Source: Knoellia sp. Soil729
GTDB lineage: Bacteria > Actinomycetota > Actinomycetes > Actinomycetales > Dermatophilaceae
Length of the DNA: 64,000 bases
Direction: 5' to 3'
Assembly: GCF_001427985.1 (NCBI RefSeq)
Contig: NZ_LMSA01000002.1
Location: 445,397 to 509,396 of the forward strand
The notes under the pieces were generated by a model. The model did no database searches, was not told where the DNA came from, and was given only the letters and a program-made list of their open reading frames with translations. Position 1 is the stretch's first letter. Each line of letters opens with the position of its first letter. Position numbers and translations under genes: made by a program. Shown one piece after another: positions 44,761 to 52,889 of the stretch.

Positions 44761-45746
44761 GTCGCCGCCCCGGACTCGAGCTCGGCGGACTGGGAGACGC
44801 CCGGGACACCGGCGTTGCCCGACCGGAACGAGCCGGGAGGAGGCGTGACGTCGTTGGCGCGGCACCAGTCGCCCGGTGCCTTCTCCGCGCGCCGGAAGCT
44901 GCCGTCGCTGGTGCCGAGCTGGATCGGGATCGGGGGCAGCGGCGGCAGCTCCTGCCCCGACTCCGAGGCGAGCTCGTCGGCGTCCTTCTCCTCGGACATG
45001 CCGATCGGCCCGATGGTCTGGGCGTTGAGGAACTGCCGCACCACCGGCTCCTCGGAGCTGAGGAGCATCTCGCGCGGGCCGAACATCGCGAGGTGGCGGT
45101 GGTAGAGCAGGCCGATGTTGTCCGGCACCGTGCGGGCGGTGTTGATGTCGTGCGTGACGATGAGGAACGTCGCGTCGATCTGGGCGTTGAGGTCGATGAA
45201 CAGCTGGTTGATGTAGGACGTGCGCACCGGGTCCAGGCCCGAGTCGGGCTCGTCGATGAGCAGGATCTCGGGGTCGAGCACGAGGGCCCGGGCCAGGCCG
45301 GCACGCTTGCGCATCCCGCCGGAGATCTCTCCCGGGAGCTTGTCCTCGGCGCCGGTGAGGCCGACGAGGTCCATCTTCTCCAGGACGATGTCGCGGATGA
45401 CCGACTCGGTCTTCTTGGTGTGCTCGCGCAGCGGGAAGGCGACGTTGTCATAAAGGTTCATCGACCCGAAGAGCGCACCGTCCTGGAACAGGACGCCGAA
45501 GAGCTTGCGCACCTCGTAGAGGTCGTTCTCGCTGAGGGTCACGAGGTCGTCGCCGTTGATGACGATCGAGCCCTTGTCGGGCTTGAGCAGCCCCACGAGG
45601 GTCTTGAGGAAGACCGACTTGCCGGTGCCCGACGGGCCGAGCATGACCGAGATCTCGCCCGCCGGGAGGGTGAGGGTGACGTCGTTCCAGATCACCTGGG
45701 ACCCGAAGGCCTTGGTCAGGCCCTGGACCTCGATCGCGACGCCCAT
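44757..45746 (-). CDS. MCE transporter ATP-binding protein (Mkl/MlaF-like)
   Basis: A 329-residue ABC ATPase. Walker A is GPSGTGKS (residues ~38-45), the signature ISGGMRKRAGLARAL, Walker B ILLIDEPDSGLDP and the switch His in IVTHDINTA. About 90 residues after the nucleotide-binding domain form a Pro/Glu/Ser-rich tail that is not needed for the ABC fold. It is first in the operon. A GAGAGGTG ribosome-binding site precedes the ATG at 45746. In M. tuberculosis the related mkl also lies within the rplL-rpoB neighbourhood. Confidence 0.93.
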   Translation of the reverse strand: MGVAIEVQGLTKAFGSQVIWNDVTLTLPAGEISVMLGPSGTGKSVFLKTLVGLLKPDKGSIVINGDDLVTLSENDLYEVRKLFGVLFQDGALFGSMNLYDNVAFPLREHTKKTESVIRDIVLEKMDLVGLTGAEDKLPGEISGGMRKRAGLARALVLDPEILLIDEPDSGLDPVRTSYINQLFIDLNAQIDATFLIVTHDINTARTVPDNIGLLYHRHLAMFGPREMLLSSEEPVVRQFLNAQTIGPIGMSEEKDADELASESGQELPPLPPIPIQLGTSDGSFRRAEKAPGDWCRANDVTPPPGSFRSGNAGVPGVSQSAELESGAAT

Positions 45747-45830
45747 GCAACACCTCTCTCTCGGCCAGGTTGCGCGGCAGGGGTTCATCGCCTCGGTCGA
45801 GGAGGCCATGGATGCAACAGGGCTCCGGTG

Positions 45831-45859
45831 AAGTTACCCCGGGGTTACCTCTTGGACAA
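45831..45859 (-). promoter_or_regulatory. Candidate mce operon promoter with 11-bp direct repeats
   Basis: Minus strand TTGTCC (45854-45859), 17-bp spacer, TAACTT (45831-45836). The spacer and -10 contain GGTAAC twice at an 11-bp period (plus-strand GTTACC at 45833 and 45844) around a CCCCGGGG centre, a possible operator for a TetR- or GntR-like regulator. The 5' leader would be about 80 nt. Confidence 0.45.
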
Positions 45860-45971
45860 GGCTTGGGACCAAAGAGAATTTCACGTCACACGAACCATGC
45901 TGGCCAGGTGGAGGCGGTTCGAACGGGTCTGGGACGGTCTGGCTCGTCCGAACCGCCGACTCCTGTGCATC

Positions 45972-46532
45972 TCACCTGAGCTCGGAGAAGGAGGCCACGC
46001 TGTCGGCGGCGGGTGCCGTGACGTCCACCGGCTCGCCCCACCCCGAGTACGTCAGGGTCATGGTGGAGCCGGCGTCACCGACGAGCTCGACCTTGGTGGG
46101 CAGGTTGTCGGCGCCGATGCTCTGGCGCACGGTGATCGGCTTCATCGCCGTCGTGGGCGTCGGCATGGGGGCGTCGCCCATGCCCATGTCCTCGAGACGC
46201 TTCTGGGCGAGCGCGAGCTGCTGCTCGGTGGACAGGGTGCTCTCGTAGGTCGTCGTGCCGTCCTTGATCTCGACGACCGTGGCCTTGAGCCCCTCGGGCA
46301 TGTTCCCGGTGAAGCTGTAGGACTTCGTGGCCTTCATGGCGGCCGCGGTGTCCTGGAACACTGCCGCGAAGTCCACCTCGTCGCCCACCTTCGCCGTGAG
46401 CGTGTCTGCTGCGGGCTGCGCGCTCGCTGCGGTGTCGGGTGACGTGGCGAGCGTGGAGCCGCAGGCTCCCAGCCCGGCGGCGACGGCGACGGCTGCCAGG
46501 GCAGCGCTGAATGATCTGGTGGTGATGGTCAT
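45972..46532 (-). CDS. LppX/LprG-like lipoprotein
   Basis: A 186-residue exported lipoprotein: signal SAALAAVAVAAGLGAC with lipobox LGAC (Cys ~24), then a Thr/Ala/Pro linker and a body with ATKSYSFTGNMPEGLKATVV and the C-terminal TLTYSGWGEPVDVTAPAADS. That ending parallels the lipoprotein at 34045-34839, so the two look like paralogs flanking the mce operon. It is shorter than its partner by about 80 residues. It follows rplA after a strong hairpin. Confidence 0.82.
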   Translation of the reverse strand: MTITTRSFSAALAAVAVAAGLGACGSTLATSPDTAASAQPAADTLTAKVGDEVDFAAVFQDTAAAMKATKSYSFTGNMPEGLKATVVEIKDGTTTYESTLSTEQQLALAQKRLEDMGMGDAPMPTPTTAMKPITVRQSIGADNLPTKVELVGDAGSTMTLTYSGWGEPVDVTAPAADSVASFSELR

Positions 46533-46597
46533 GGGGTCCCCTGCGTGCGTGGTGGCCGCGACCTGCGGCGGCGCCACGTCAGCCCACGGCACGCACG

Positions 46598-46633
46598 AAG
46601 CGACCCCCGTTCACCACAGAACGGGGGTCGCTT
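46598..46633 (-). terminator. Terminator after rplA
   Basis: Perfect 14-bp inner arms AAGCGACCCCCGTT/AACGGGGGTCGCTT with an 8-nt loop, extended outward by CACGGCACGC/GCCGTGCGTG-type pairing. It lies 16 nt past the rplA stop and ends the rplK-rplA transcript. Confidence 0.8.
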
Positions 46634-46648
46634 GCCGTGCGTGGAGGA

Positions 46649-47371
46649 TCAGGCGTCGGCCTGAGCGTCCTCCTCGAGGAGGTTGCGCGTCTTGGTGAAG
46701 TCCAGCGGCACACCCGGACCCATCGTCGTCGACATGGTCGCCTTGCTGATGTAGCGGCCCTTGGAGGCAGCCGGCTTGAGGCGGAGGATCTCCTCGAGCG
46801 CCGCAGCGTAGTTCTCGACCAGCTTCTTCTCGTCGAACGAGGCCTTGCCGATGATGAAGTGGAGGTTGCTGTGCTTGTCGGCGCGGAACTCGATCTTGCC
46901 GCCCTTGATGTCGGTCACGGCCTTGGCCGTGTCCATCGTGACGGTGCCCGTCTTCGGGTTGGGCATGAGGCCACGCGGGCCGAGGACCTTGCCGAGACGA
47001 CCGACCTTGCCCATGAGGTCGGGGGTGGCGACGATGGCGTCGAAGTCGAGCCATCCGCCGGCGACCTTCTCGAGCATGTCGTCGGAACCGACGTAGTCGG
47101 CGCCGGCTGCGCGGGCGGCCTCGGCCTTGTCGCCGTTGGCGAACACGAGGACGCGGGCGGTCTTGCCGGTGCCGTTGGGGAGGTTCACGGTGCCGCGGAC
47201 CATCTGGTCGGCCTTGCGCGGGTCGATGCCCAGACGCATGGCGACCTCGACGGTCTCGTCGTACTTCGCCTTGGCGTTGCTCTTGGCGAGGCGGACGGCC
47301 TCGAGCGGGGTGTACACCTTGTCGGCGTTGATCTTCTCCGCGCTGGCGCGGTAGCTCTTGCTGCGCTTCAT
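46649..47371 (-). CDS. rplA: 50S ribosomal protein L1
   Basis: A 240-residue L1 of the L1 stalk: [40 protein letters not shown], and the RNA-binding block [20 protein letters not shown] with [11 protein letters not shown]1 often represses its own rplKA mRNA. It is separated from rplK by 152 nt containing a perfect GTATGCCG hairpin. Confidence 0.97.
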   Translation of the reverse strand: MKRSKSYRASAEKINADKVYTPLEAVRLAKSNAKAKYDETVEVAMRLGIDPRKADQMVRGTVNLPNGTGKTARVLVFANGDKAEAARAAGADYVGSDDMLEKVAGGWLDFDAIVATPDLMGKVGRLGKVLGPRGLMPNPKTGTVTMDTAKAVTDIKGGKIEFRADKHSNLHFIIGKASFDEKKLVENYAAALEEILRLKPAASKGRYISKATMSTTMGPGVPLDFTKTRNLLEEDAQADA

Positions 47372-47457
47372 TGCTGCTCCTGATGTCTCAGTGGTGGAGT
47401 CGTGGTCCGGGCCAGCGCTGGCCCTGCCACCGTCGCGCTCTGCTGAGCGAGACGCTT

Positions 47458-47499
47458 TTCGGTATGCCGGCCGCCCGCCTGGGCGGCCGGCATACCGAA
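47458..47499. repeat. Intercistronic GTATGCCG hairpin between rplK and rplA
   Basis: The cleanest member of the family: perfect 19-bp arms (TTCGGTATGCCGGCCGCCC at 47458-47476 and its complement at 47481-47499) with a GCCT loop. It starts 24 nt after the rplK stop. Since rplK and rplA are normally co-transcribed, this is unlikely to be a complete terminator. Confidence 0.9.
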
Positions 47500-47523
47500 C
47501 GTCTGTGCTTGAGACGCTCCCGC

Positions 47524-47955
47524 TCAGACGGAGGTCTCGATGCCCATCTGACGGGCGGTGCCGGCGATGATCTTCATCGCGGCGTCGATGTCGTTGGCGT
47601 TGAGGTCGGGCATCTTCTGCTCGGCGATCTCGCGCACCTGGTCCGCGGTCAGCTTGGCGACCTTGGTCTTGTGCGGCTCGCCGGAGCCCTTCTGGACACC
47701 CGCGGCCTTCTTGATGAGCTCGGAGGCCGGCGGGGTCTTCGTGATGAAGGTGAAGGACCGGTCTTCGAAGACGGTGATGACGACGGGGATGATGTTGCCC
47801 CGCTGGTGCTCGGTCGCAGCGTTGTAGGCCTTGACGAACTCCATGATGTTGACGCCGTGCTGGCCGAGGGCCGGGCCGACGGGGGGCGCCGGGGTCGCCG
47901 CACCTGCCTGGATCTGCAGGTTGATGTAGCCGGAGACCTTCTTCTTGGGAGGCAT
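47524..47955 (-). CDS. rplK: 50S ribosomal protein L11
   Basis: A 143-residue L11, the canonical length, from [20 protein letters not shown] with [20 protein letters not shown] to the C-terminal rRNA-binding domain ([20 protein letters not shown]). The Pro-rich N-terminal helix involved in thiostrepton binding is wild type in appearance. The longer in-frame upstream reading (to 47988) is rejected in favour of the ATG at 47955. Confidence 0.97.
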   Translation of the reverse strand: MPPKKKVSGYINLQIQAGAATPAPPVGPALGQHGVNIMEFVKAYNAATEHQRGNIIPVVITVFEDRSFTFITKTPPASELIKKAAGVQKGSGEPHKTKVAKLTADQVREIAEQKMPDLNANDIDAAMKIIAGTARQMGIETSV

Positions 47956-48025
47956 TGCTGTGTGTCCTTTTGTTGGTTGTGGGCCCACGCCGTGGGCGAT
48001 GACCCGGTTGCAGTGCTGTCAGGCG

Positions 48026-48940
48026 TCAGAGCTTGGAGACCTGGCTGAACGACAGCTCGACCGGGGTCTCCCGGCCGAAGATGGAGACGAGGACCTTGAG
48101 CTTCTGGCCCTCGGCGTTGATCTCGGAGATCGTCGCGGGCAGGGTCTCGAACGGACCGTCCATGACGGTGACCGACTCGCCGACCTCGAAGTCGACGACG
48201 GGTGAGGAGGCGGCCGAGCCGCCACCGGCGCCAGAGCCGGAACCGCCCGCGGCGGCAGCGGCAGCGATCTCGAGCTCGGCGGGCTTGATCATGGTGTAGA
48301 CCTCGTCGAGGCTCAGCGGCACCGGCTGGTGGGCGTTGCCGACGAAGCCGGTCACACCGGGCGTGTGGCGCACGGCGCCCCACGACTCGTCGGTGAGGTC
48401 CATGCGGACGAGGACGTATCCGGGCATCCGGACCCGGCGGACCAGCTTGCGCTGACCGCTCTTGATCTCGGTGACCTCCTCCATGGGGACCTCGATCTCG
48501 AAGATGTAGTCCTCCATGTTGAGGGACTGGATCCGCGTCTCGAGGTTGGTCTTCACCCGGTTCTCGTAGCCGGCGTAGGAGTGGATGACGTACCAGTCGC
48601 CGAACTTCGCGGCGAGGTCCTCCTTGAACGCCTTGACCGGGTCGATGTCGGTCGGGACGACGTCGCCGTCCTCGTCGCTCTCGGTGGTCGCGGCCTCGAG
48701 GGTGCTCTCGGCGGGCGCGTCGTCGGACTCGTCGGAGTCGGCGGTGTCGTCGGACTCGTCGGTGCCGGTGGCCTCGTCAGCATCGGTGGCCTCGTCGGCC
48801 GGGAGGTCGAGGAACTCGGGGGCGGTGTCGCCGAGGGTCAGCGACTCACGCTGGGCGGCGCTGTCGGTCTCTTCGACGGCGAGGATCTCGGCGTCGCCGG
48901 AGGTCGACTCGGCGTCCTGGGACGTCGTGTGGTCGGACAC
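48026..48940 (-). CDS. nusG: Transcription termination/antitermination protein NusG
   Basis: A 304-residue NusG. The first ~105 residues are strongly acidic ([20 protein letters not shown] and more). The NGN domain runs from [20 protein letters not shown] to [20 protein letters not shown] with TPGVTGFVG. An Ala/Gly/Ser linker ([20 protein letters not shown]) leads to the KOW domain ([40 protein letters not shown]). It couples RNA polymerase to the leading ribosome through S10. Acidic extensions are known in actinobacterial NusG, but this one is long. Confidence 0.97.
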   Translation of the reverse strand: MSDHTTSQDAESTSGDAEILAVEETDSAAQRESLTLGDTAPEFLDLPADEATDADEATGTDESDDTADSDESDDAPAESTLEAATTESDEDGDVVPTDIDPVKAFKEDLAAKFGDWYVIHSYAGYENRVKTNLETRIQSLNMEDYIFEIEVPMEEVTEIKSGQRKLVRRVRMPGYVLVRMDLTDESWGAVRHTPGVTGFVGNAHQPVPLSLDEVYTMIKPAELEIAAAAAAGGSGSGAGGGSAASSPVVDFEVGESVTVMDGPFETLPATISEINAEGQKLKVLVSIFGRETPVELSFSQVSKL

Positions 48941-49012
48941 GTACGGACCTACTTCCTGTGCAGCGTGTGTTTCAGGTGGGGCGGGGCGCGCCCTGCGTCA
49001 GAGCGGGCGGAC

Positions 49013-49285
49013 TCAGCCGCCGTTGCCGAAGGCGAGGGCGACGAGCTTGCCGAAGCCGAAGTCCAACGCGGACACGAGCGCCATCATCACGGAGACGAAG
49101 ACGATGACGACGATCGTGTAGTTCCACAGCTCGTTGCGCGTCGGCCGGACGACCTTGCGCAGCTCGTCGAGGATCTGGCTGATGAACAGACCGAGGGACC
49201 CGAAGAGCCGTGACACGGGGTTGCGGCTCTCGCCCGAGCTCTTGCTCGCACGTCGAGAGTCGCGGGACTCGCCCACTTCCGTCAC
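49013..49285 (-). CDS. secE: Protein translocase subunit SecE
   Basis: A 90-residue SecE with one C-terminal transmembrane helix. The amphipathic helix and hinge ISQILDELRKVVRPTRNELW are followed by NYTIVVIVFVSVMMALVSAL. The Ser/Arg-rich first 30 residues are not conserved. The order tRNA-Trp, secE, nusG, rplK, rplA is the standard bacterial arrangement; SecY is at 5073-6389. Confidence 0.95.
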   Translation of the reverse strand: MTEVGESRDSRRASKSSGESRNPVSRLFGSLGLFISQILDELRKVVRPTRNELWNYTIVVIVFVSVMMALVSALDFGFGKLVALAFGNGG

Positions 49286-49316
49286 AGTTCCTCTTCTCCG
49301 AGATGATCTGAACCTG

Positions 49317-49389
49317 CAGGGCAGGAGGGACTCGAACCCCCAACCGCCGGTTTTGGAGACCGGTGCTCTACCAATTGAGCCACTGCCCT
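49317..49389 (-). tRNA. trnW: tRNA-Trp (CCA)
   Basis: A 73-nt cloverleaf on the minus strand: acceptor AGGGCAG/CTGCCCT, D arm GGCTCAATTGGTAGAGC, anticodon stem CCGGT with loop CTCCAAA (anticodon CCA), and T loop TTCGAGT. The 3' CCA is not encoded. Location directly upstream of secE is conserved in actinobacteria. Confidence 0.95.
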
Positions 49390-49589
49390 AGGAACGCACC
49401 CGCTGGGTGGGTGGTTCCGGAGGTGACGGCAGGCATGACGAATCATGGTGCCAACACCGAGGGATCAGCATACGGGACGCCCCGGCTCGACGCGAAACCG
49501 TCGGACCGGCCCCGGGCCCACGTGCACTCCAGCGGCGGCAGCTGCTGCCCATACCCCAGCGGCCCGACGGGCCTGCACGATCACGCCCG

Positions 49590-50228
49590 TCAGTGCCCGG
49601 CCGATCTGGCGTCGGTCTCTCTCCAGCGGGATCCCTCATCCCTGCTGCCCCACGCCAGACCGGCTGCTCCCAGCAGGGCGATGACCGCCCAGGCCACCGT
49701 TGTCGAGCCCCGCTCCCCCGAGAGGTCGAGCACGAGGACGTCTCCGGGCACGGGCACGAGACCCAGTGCCAGGACCGCGAAGACCAGACCACCCGCGACG
49801 GTGGACGCCGGCTCGTCCTGCCCCCGGCGGACGAGGGCGGCACAGAGCCCGAGACCCACGGTGACGAGTGCACCGCCGGCGAGCACCTGGGCCCACCATG
49901 CGGGAACACCGACAGCGAGCTGCGCGCGCCACACCACGGCATACGCGACCCAGCCTGCGAGCGCGCCGAGACCGGCACAGGCACGCACGGCCATCCGCCA
50001 GCCACGGCTCGTCGGGACGGACTGGACGGCACCGGCAGCCGGCTGGTCGAGCGAGAAGCCTGCGGCACCCGCGAGCAGTGCGCCGCCGACCCATGCGGTC
50101 ACGGACCCCGGGCCGCTCGGCCAGACGGTGCCGTCGAGAGCGAGCACCGTCGCAGCCGCGGCACCTGCACCGAGCACCGGGCCCCAGCCGACCGCGCGCA
50201 GCTCGGCGGCGAGCGCGGATCGCGTCAC
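49590..50228 (-). CDS. Putative integral membrane protein of ABC operon
   Basis: A 212-residue protein with about six hydrophobic segments (GWGPVLGAGAAAATVLAL; AWVGGALLAGAAGFSLDQ; LGALAGWVAYAVVWRAQLAV; LAGGALVTVGLGLCAALV; VAGGLVFAVLALGLVPVPGD; AWAVIALLGAAGLAW). I do not recognise a family. The GTG start at 50228 overlaps the preceding permease stop (GTGA). It is last in the sigma/ABC operon and likely a second membrane component or accessory of the transporter. Confidence 0.65.
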   Translation of the reverse strand: MTRSALAAELRAVGWGPVLGAGAAAATVLALDGTVWPSGPGSVTAWVGGALLAGAAGFSLDQPAAGAVQSVPTSRGWRMAVRACAGLGALAGWVAYAVVWRAQLAVGVPAWWAQVLAGGALVTVGLGLCAALVRRGQDEPASTVAGGLVFAVLALGLVPVPGDVLVLDLSGERGSTTVAWAVIALLGAAGLAWGSRDEGSRWRETDARSAGH

Positions 50229-51154
50229 CACAGCGGGTTCCACGGTCCGTAGTGCCCCTCCGGGCCCGTGAAGGTGGCCAGGAGGAGGGCGATGACGGTG
50301 AGGCCTCCCACGGCCAGCGAGACCCGGACCAGCTGGCGCCGCTGCTCCCCCGTGGTCCCGTGCGCGCAGGCTGCCAGCGCGGCCAGCAGGCACAGCCCGG
50401 CGAGGTAGGCCACCCGCCAGTGGTGGCTTCCGCCCTGGGCCCAGGTCGAACTCTCCGTGTTGAAGACGGCCAGCGCGAACGGCGAGGAATGGTGGATGAG
50501 AGCACCCCACCAGGAGGAGTCGCGGTAGACGCTGCTCAGGACAGCCCACAGGATGAGCGCGACTGCCGTGATGGCACCGGCCGTGGGCCACCGCCACCAC
50601 CGAGCGACCGCCACGCCGAGCAGTGGTCCGCCGACTGCGGCCAGGACGCCCTCGACCATGATCGAGAAGAGCTGGGTGTCGGTGAACTCGGTCCAGGCCA
50701 TGGCCTGCAGCGGCGGGTCGACCATCCAGAAGACGAAGACGTAGGCAGCGCCGGCGAACGCGACCACGGCCGGCACGAGGCACACGAGGCAGAGGGCAAG
50801 GCTGCGCTGGAGCTTCGTGGCGGGCGCTGCCTCGAGCACGTCACCCGTGCGCGATGCCCCCTTCGCCACCCGGTTCATGGCGATGAGACCACCCAGGCCG
50901 AGGAAGAAGGCGGGAACCACTGGCCAGTCGAGGTTCGTCTCTGTACCGTTCTCCGCGGTGACGACGTAGTCGGCGTTGGCGTAGTCGCTGAACGGAGTCG
51001 TCACTGCCATCAGGACGAAGAGGAACACGGCCACGAGGAACACCGGCTGGTGCAGCAGCCGTCGCACCTCGATCCGGGCGATGCTGCGCACGACCTCGGC
51101 CGACGCCCGACGCGAGGTCGATGGCACCCCTGGCACGAGGACCGCGGAGCTCAT
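50225..51154 (-). CDS. ABC transporter permease-like membrane protein
   Basis: A 309-residue polytopic protein: cytosolic RIEVRRLLHQP, then helix PVFLVAVFLFVLMAVTTPFS, an exposed loop, and further segments LCLVCLVPAVVAFAGAAYVF and GPLLGVAVARWWRWPTAGAI. The layout (ABC-2-like, six helices) fits an exporter permease paired with the ATPase next to it. The ATG at 51154 overlaps the ATPase stop. Substrate unknown. Confidence 0.75.
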   Translation of the reverse strand: MSSAVLVPGVPSTSRRASAEVVRSIARIEVRRLLHQPVFLVAVFLFVLMAVTTPFSDYANADYVVTAENGTETNLDWPVVPAFFLGLGGLIAMNRVAKGASRTGDVLEAAPATKLQRSLALCLVCLVPAVVAFAGAAYVFVFWMVDPPLQAMAWTEFTDTQLFSIMVEGVLAAVGGPLLGVAVARWWRWPTAGAITAVALILWAVLSSVYRDSSWWGALIHHSSPFALAVFNTESSTWAQGGSHHWRVAYLAGLCLLAALAACAHGTTGEQRRQLVRVSLAVGGLTVIALLLATFTGPEGHYGPWNPLW

Positions 51155-52038
51155 GCCGTCATCCCCGCGACCGCGTCGTCCGCCTGGCCGCCGCGCAGCA
51201 GCAGGTAGGCGTCCTCGAGCGTCGGCTCGGCGAGCTCGGCACCCAGAGGTGCCTCGTGCGCCACGTGCCGGTAGCGGCCGGTGCCGACCCGCCACGAGCT
51301 GAGCGCCGAGGGCGACTCCTCGTCGGCGAGCCACACCCTCCCAGCGGCCTGTGCGACGAGCTCGCGCACCGGACCGTCGTAGCGCACGCGACCGGAGTCG
51401 AGGACGACGACCCGTTCGCAGAGGGCGGCGACGTCCTCGGTCTGGTGGGTCGCGAGGAGGACGGTGGCCCGGCGGGCGAGGTCGGACAGGACGCCTCGCA
51501 GCGAGGCCCGCTGCTCGGGGTCCAGACCGTTGGTCGGCTCGTCGAGGACGAGGAGCTCCGGTGACCCGAGGAAGGCCTGGGCCAGCGCCACCCTGCGCCG
51601 CTGGCCCCCGGAGAGCCGGCGCATCTTTGTGCCGGCGAGCTCCTCCATCCCGACGAGGGCGAGGACCCTCCTCACCTCGGCGTGCCGCTGCGAGCGGTCG
51701 GTCCACTCCTTGAGGGCTGCGACGTAGTCGACGAACTGGAAGGCCGTGAACCCGCGTGGATAGCCGGCCTCCTGCGGGAGGTAGCCGAGGGAGCGCCGGA
51801 TCTCGGTCCGGTCCTCGTGGGAGCCCGGGTCCAGCCCGAGGATCCGGCAGCGCCCCTCGGTCGGCGCCAGCACGGTGCCGAGCAGCCGCAGCAGCGTCGT
51901 CTTGCCCGCCCCGTTGGGACCGAGGAGACCGGTCACACCCGGCTGGAGGCTGAGGTCGACGTGGTCGAGGGCGGTGCTGTTGCCGTAGCGGCGGGTGACG
52001 CCTGTGAACATGACGCTGGTGCTGGAAATGGTGCTCAT
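51151..52038 (-). CDS. ABC transporter ATP-binding protein
   Basis: A 295-residue ABC ATPase of the drug/peptide-exporter (CcmA-like) type. Walker A GPNGAGKT, Q-loop YLPQEAGYPRGFTAFQFVDY, signature RRLSGGQRRRVALAQAFLGS, Walker B LLVLDEPTNGLDP and switch ATHQTEDV are intact. The C-terminal 60 residues form a small accessory region. Four-base overlap with the permease, and 3-4 bases with the anti-sigma gene, show one translational unit. Confidence 0.92.
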   Translation of the reverse strand: MSTISSTSVMFTGVTRRYGNSTALDHVDLSLQPGVTGLLGPNGAGKTTLLRLLGTVLAPTEGRCRILGLDPGSHEDRTEIRRSLGYLPQEAGYPRGFTAFQFVDYVAALKEWTDRSQRHAEVRRVLALVGMEELAGTKMRRLSGGQRRRVALAQAFLGSPELLVLDEPTNGLDPEQRASLRGVLSDLARRATVLLATHQTEDVAALCERVVVLDSGRVRYDGPVRELVAQAAGRVWLADEESPSALSSWRVGTGRYRHVAHEAPLGAELAEPTLEDAYLLLRGGQADDAVAGMTA

Positions 52039-52889
52039 GAGAACTCCCCGAAGTGGGACAGGCGGTCGGAGCGGACGGCGAAGACGGCGCCCGCGACGAC
52101 GGCGATGACGAGGTAGACGGGCAGGACGTCCGCTGAGAGCAGCTCGACGGTGGCCGAACCCACCGAGCTGCGGTAGCCGTCGGCGGCGGTGGCGCCACTC
52201 ACGGCGGTCCAGGCGAGCGCGACACCCGCGCCGGCATGGGTCACCGGCCACCACGTCGCGAGCGCGAGGGTGAGGGCGACTCCCGCCAGCGAGGGCATGA
52301 GCCAGGCGATCGAGGCCCAGGGCGACCCGGGCAGGACCGCGCCGGCGAGCGCGGAGAGCGGCACCGCCGTGGCGATGACCGCCCCCGACCGCAGCAGGAT
52401 GAGACGGACGGGGGACGAGGGGCTCGCGACGGCGAGCTCCCAGCTGGGGTCGGCGTGCGGCCCGAACGACATCGCGACGGCGAGCACCGGCACGAGCGGA
52501 GCGGTCCACAGGAAGAGCAGGGAACCGTAGGCCGCACCCGACGCAGCCGCGATGGTCGCGAAGAGCAGGCAGAGCAGGATGCCGAGGACCCACGCTCCCT
52601 GGACCGCCGGTGTCGAGCGCACGAGCACGACGTCACGGTCGGCAAGCCCCAGGTGTCGCAGGAACACCTCGAGGCGTGTCGGCGCCGGAGCGGAGATGTC
52701 GGTGACGATGGAGTCCCAGATGCCCTGAAAGGGAACGGGATCGGACAGCTGACGCACGCCGCTGCGGCACTGACCGCAGCGGACGAGGTGCTGCTCGACC
52801 GATGCGGAGACGGCCGCGGACGTCCTGCCGTCGAGGTATGCCGTGAGCAGGCTCTCGTCCGCGTGCCAGGTCGGCTGCGTGCGGTTCAT
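52035..52889 (-). CDS. Anti-sigma factor with zinc finger fused to polytopic membrane domain
   Basis: A 284-residue protein. The N-terminal ~50 residues carry a ZAS zinc-binding anti-sigma motif (HLVRCGQCRSG, the H-x3-C-x2-C pattern at about residues 34-41) preceded by ESLLTAYLDG. About six hydrophobic segments follow from residue ~100 (VLGILLCLLFATIAAASG; LWTAPLVPVLAVAMSFGP; IATAVPLSALAGAVLP; VYLVIAVVAGAVFAV). Most ZAS anti-sigmas have a single membrane helix, so this polytopic form is unusual and may sense or be part of the transporter. The ATG at 52889 overlaps the sigma-factor stop. Confidence 0.8.
   Translation of the reverse strand: MNRTQPTWHADESLLTAYLDGRTSAAVSASVEQHLVRCGQCRSGVRQLSDPVPFQGIWDSIVTDISAPAPTRLEVFLRHLGLADRDVVLVRSTPAVQGAWVLGILLCLLFATIAAASGAAYGSLLFLWTAPLVPVLAVAMSFGPHADPSWELAVASPSSPVRLILLRSGAVIATAVPLSALAGAVLPGSPWASIAWLMPSLAGVALTLALATWWPVTHAGAGVALAWTAVSGATAADGYRSSVGSATVELLSADVLPVYLVIAVVAGAVFAVRSDRLSHFGEFS

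Noticed and set aside
34045..46532. The mce region as a recent horizontally acquired island
   Set aside because: GC content, codon style and the GTATGCCG octamer are the same as in neighbouring ribosomal genes, and no integrase or tRNA-adjacent repeat is present. If it was inserted, it is old.
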